This document shows, piece by piece, positions 13,842-14,635 of a stretch of 14,635 nucleotides of DNA (the stretch's first letter is position 1; the number at the start of each line of letters is the position of its first letter). The DNA is taken from contig JAGXHH010000200.1 in the NCBI GenBank assembly GCA_024636355.1, positions 1 through 14,635 on the forward strand. Direction: 5' to 3'. A model generated the notes under the pieces. The model saw only the letters and a list, made by a program, of their open reading frames with translations, ran no database searches and was not told where the DNA came from. A program made the position numbers and the translations under genes. The DNA is from Desulfobacteraceae bacterium (lineage in GTDB: Bacteria > Desulfobacterota > Desulfobacteria > Desulfobacterales > Desulfosalsimonadaceae).

Positions 13842-14635
13842 CTATTCAATTGATACAATACTATTGATAAAACAACCGCTGTTACCGCCGAAACCGGCTT
13901 CGCCGTCCTTTTCCGGCGGGGGCGGACTTGATCCGTCGGATACGGTGCCTTCGGGATATGGCGCCCCATTGGATACGCCGACGGCATCCAGATCGAACCC
14001 GGCGCTGCCGACTGTCGGGAACGGGTCATAGATCGTGTTGTTTTCACTGTCCAGACAGCTTCCATCCCCTATGATATCAATGATGCGTATGTGGGATATC
14101 CGAGACAGATCCACTATCCCCGACGCCACCTCACTTTTTTCTGCAAGGTCTGAAAGGTCAAAAGGGGTTCCGAACCCCTGCCGGTATTTACCGGCAAGCC
14201 CGTTTATCAAAGAGGCATCGAGGCTATCGAAGCCACCGACAAAATCGGGCGTCAGGGAAATACTGTCAAACCGGACAAAATCCTCACCATTGCTGGAAAC
14301 CTCGACATAAGCAAGTTCAAGGTGATAATTATTGACGGCATTTTCAAATACCGCAAAATCCCACCCCTCACCGTCTTCAATAAGCGAACTGAAAGTCATG
14401 GTAATGCGGCCGCCGCGTCCCAGAGAAACGATATCAAAGGAGTTGCCGACGGGCCTGCCAAGACCGTTCTCCGGCGCCTGCCACACGGTGTCCACTTCGG
14501 CCCCTGGTTCATAATCCTCATAACCGTCTGCCCAACCGACAAATGCGGGATCATCCATATGAATGGCGGAAGAGCCTTCCTCCCCCGCTGCCGGGGGATA
14601 CGGCCCGGCACAGGATGCCGTGGACTGCACAAGCA
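13842..14635 (-). CDS. Secreted or surface protein, partial (N-terminus beyond right edge)
   Basis: The frame is open to the right edge and a GTG at 14630 is only the first possible internal start, so the true start probably lies outside and a signal peptide cannot be judged. The visible 262 residues hold a beta-rich region (about 65-220, counted from that GTG). Motifs there are RGGRITMTF, WDFAVFENAV, LAYVEVSSNGEDFVRFD and AGKYRQGFGTPFDL. This resembles domains of extracellular carbohydrate-binding or cell-surface proteins. It ends in a Pro-rich then Gly-rich linker (SPPPPEKDG...GFGGNSG) and a short CFINSIVSIE tail. A lone cysteine close to the C-terminus after such a linker suggests a C-terminal sorting or modification signal, but that is inference. 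I do not recognise a precise family. It reads toward PilZ. Confidence 0.6.
   Translation of the reverse strand, partial: LVQSTASCAGPYPPAAGEEGSSAIHMDDPAFVGWADGYEDYEPGAEVDTVWQAPENGLGRPVGNSFDIVSLGRGGRITMTFSSLIEDGEGWDFAVFENAVNNYHLELAYVEVSSNGEDFVRFDSISLTPDFVGGFDSLDASLINGLAGKYRQGFGTPFDLSDLAEKSEVASGIVDLSRISHIRIIDIIGDGSCLDSENNTIYDPFPTVGSAGFDLDAVGVSNGAPYPEGTVSDGSSPPPPEKDGEAGFGGNSGCFINSIVSIE

Overview
The window reads as a chromosomal segment of an anaerobic or microaerophilic bacterium, most likely a Desulfobacterota (sulfate-reducer-type) lineage. This rests on moderate GC content, compact gene-dense layout, non-ATG starts, and a complete futalosine-type menaquinone block that uses a cog0402-type deaminase plus a futalosine hydrolase. 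The taxon is an inference. No rRNA, tRNA, CRISPR array or transposase was seen.

Layout. Positions 1-222 hold the start of a small membrane protein on the minus strand that runs off the left edge. A 354-base gap follows with short repeats but no convincing gene. Next come gmd and fcl (minus), the two-enzyme GDP-mannose to GDP-L-fucose pathway. A double thioredoxin-fold disulfide oxidoreductase with a C-terminal HEAT-like region (minus) follows. The centre of the window (4071-10687) is a menaquinone precursor cluster. On the plus strand lies a TetR regulator fused in frame to futalosine hydrolase (MqnB), then mqnD. Converging on these, on the minus strand, is the operon mqnE-mqnC-deaminase(mqnX)-mqnA, whose last gene overlaps mqnD by 8 bases. 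On the other side of the mqnE promoter a plus-strand operon encodes a hotdog thioesterase, an M24 Xaa-Pro-type peptidase and XerD. At the right edge a PilZ protein and a secreted or surface-type protein (cut by the edge) lie on the minus strand.

How it works together. MqnA dehydrates chorismate, MqnE joins the product to an adenosyl group from SAM, the deaminase makes futalosine, MqnB removes hypoxanthine, MqnC cyclises, and MqnD releases 1,4-dihydroxy-6-naphthoate. All six early steps are therefore present here. The later prenylation, decarboxylation and methylation genes are not in this window.

The most notable observation is that the futalosine hydrolase is the C-terminal half of a 486-residue protein whose N-terminal half is a full-length TetR repressor. 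A perfect 14-base palindrome of the kind TetR proteins bind lies just upstream of the promoter-like sequence of the mqnE operon. Together these suggest a pathway enzyme that may also regulate its own pathway, an idea that needs experimental support.
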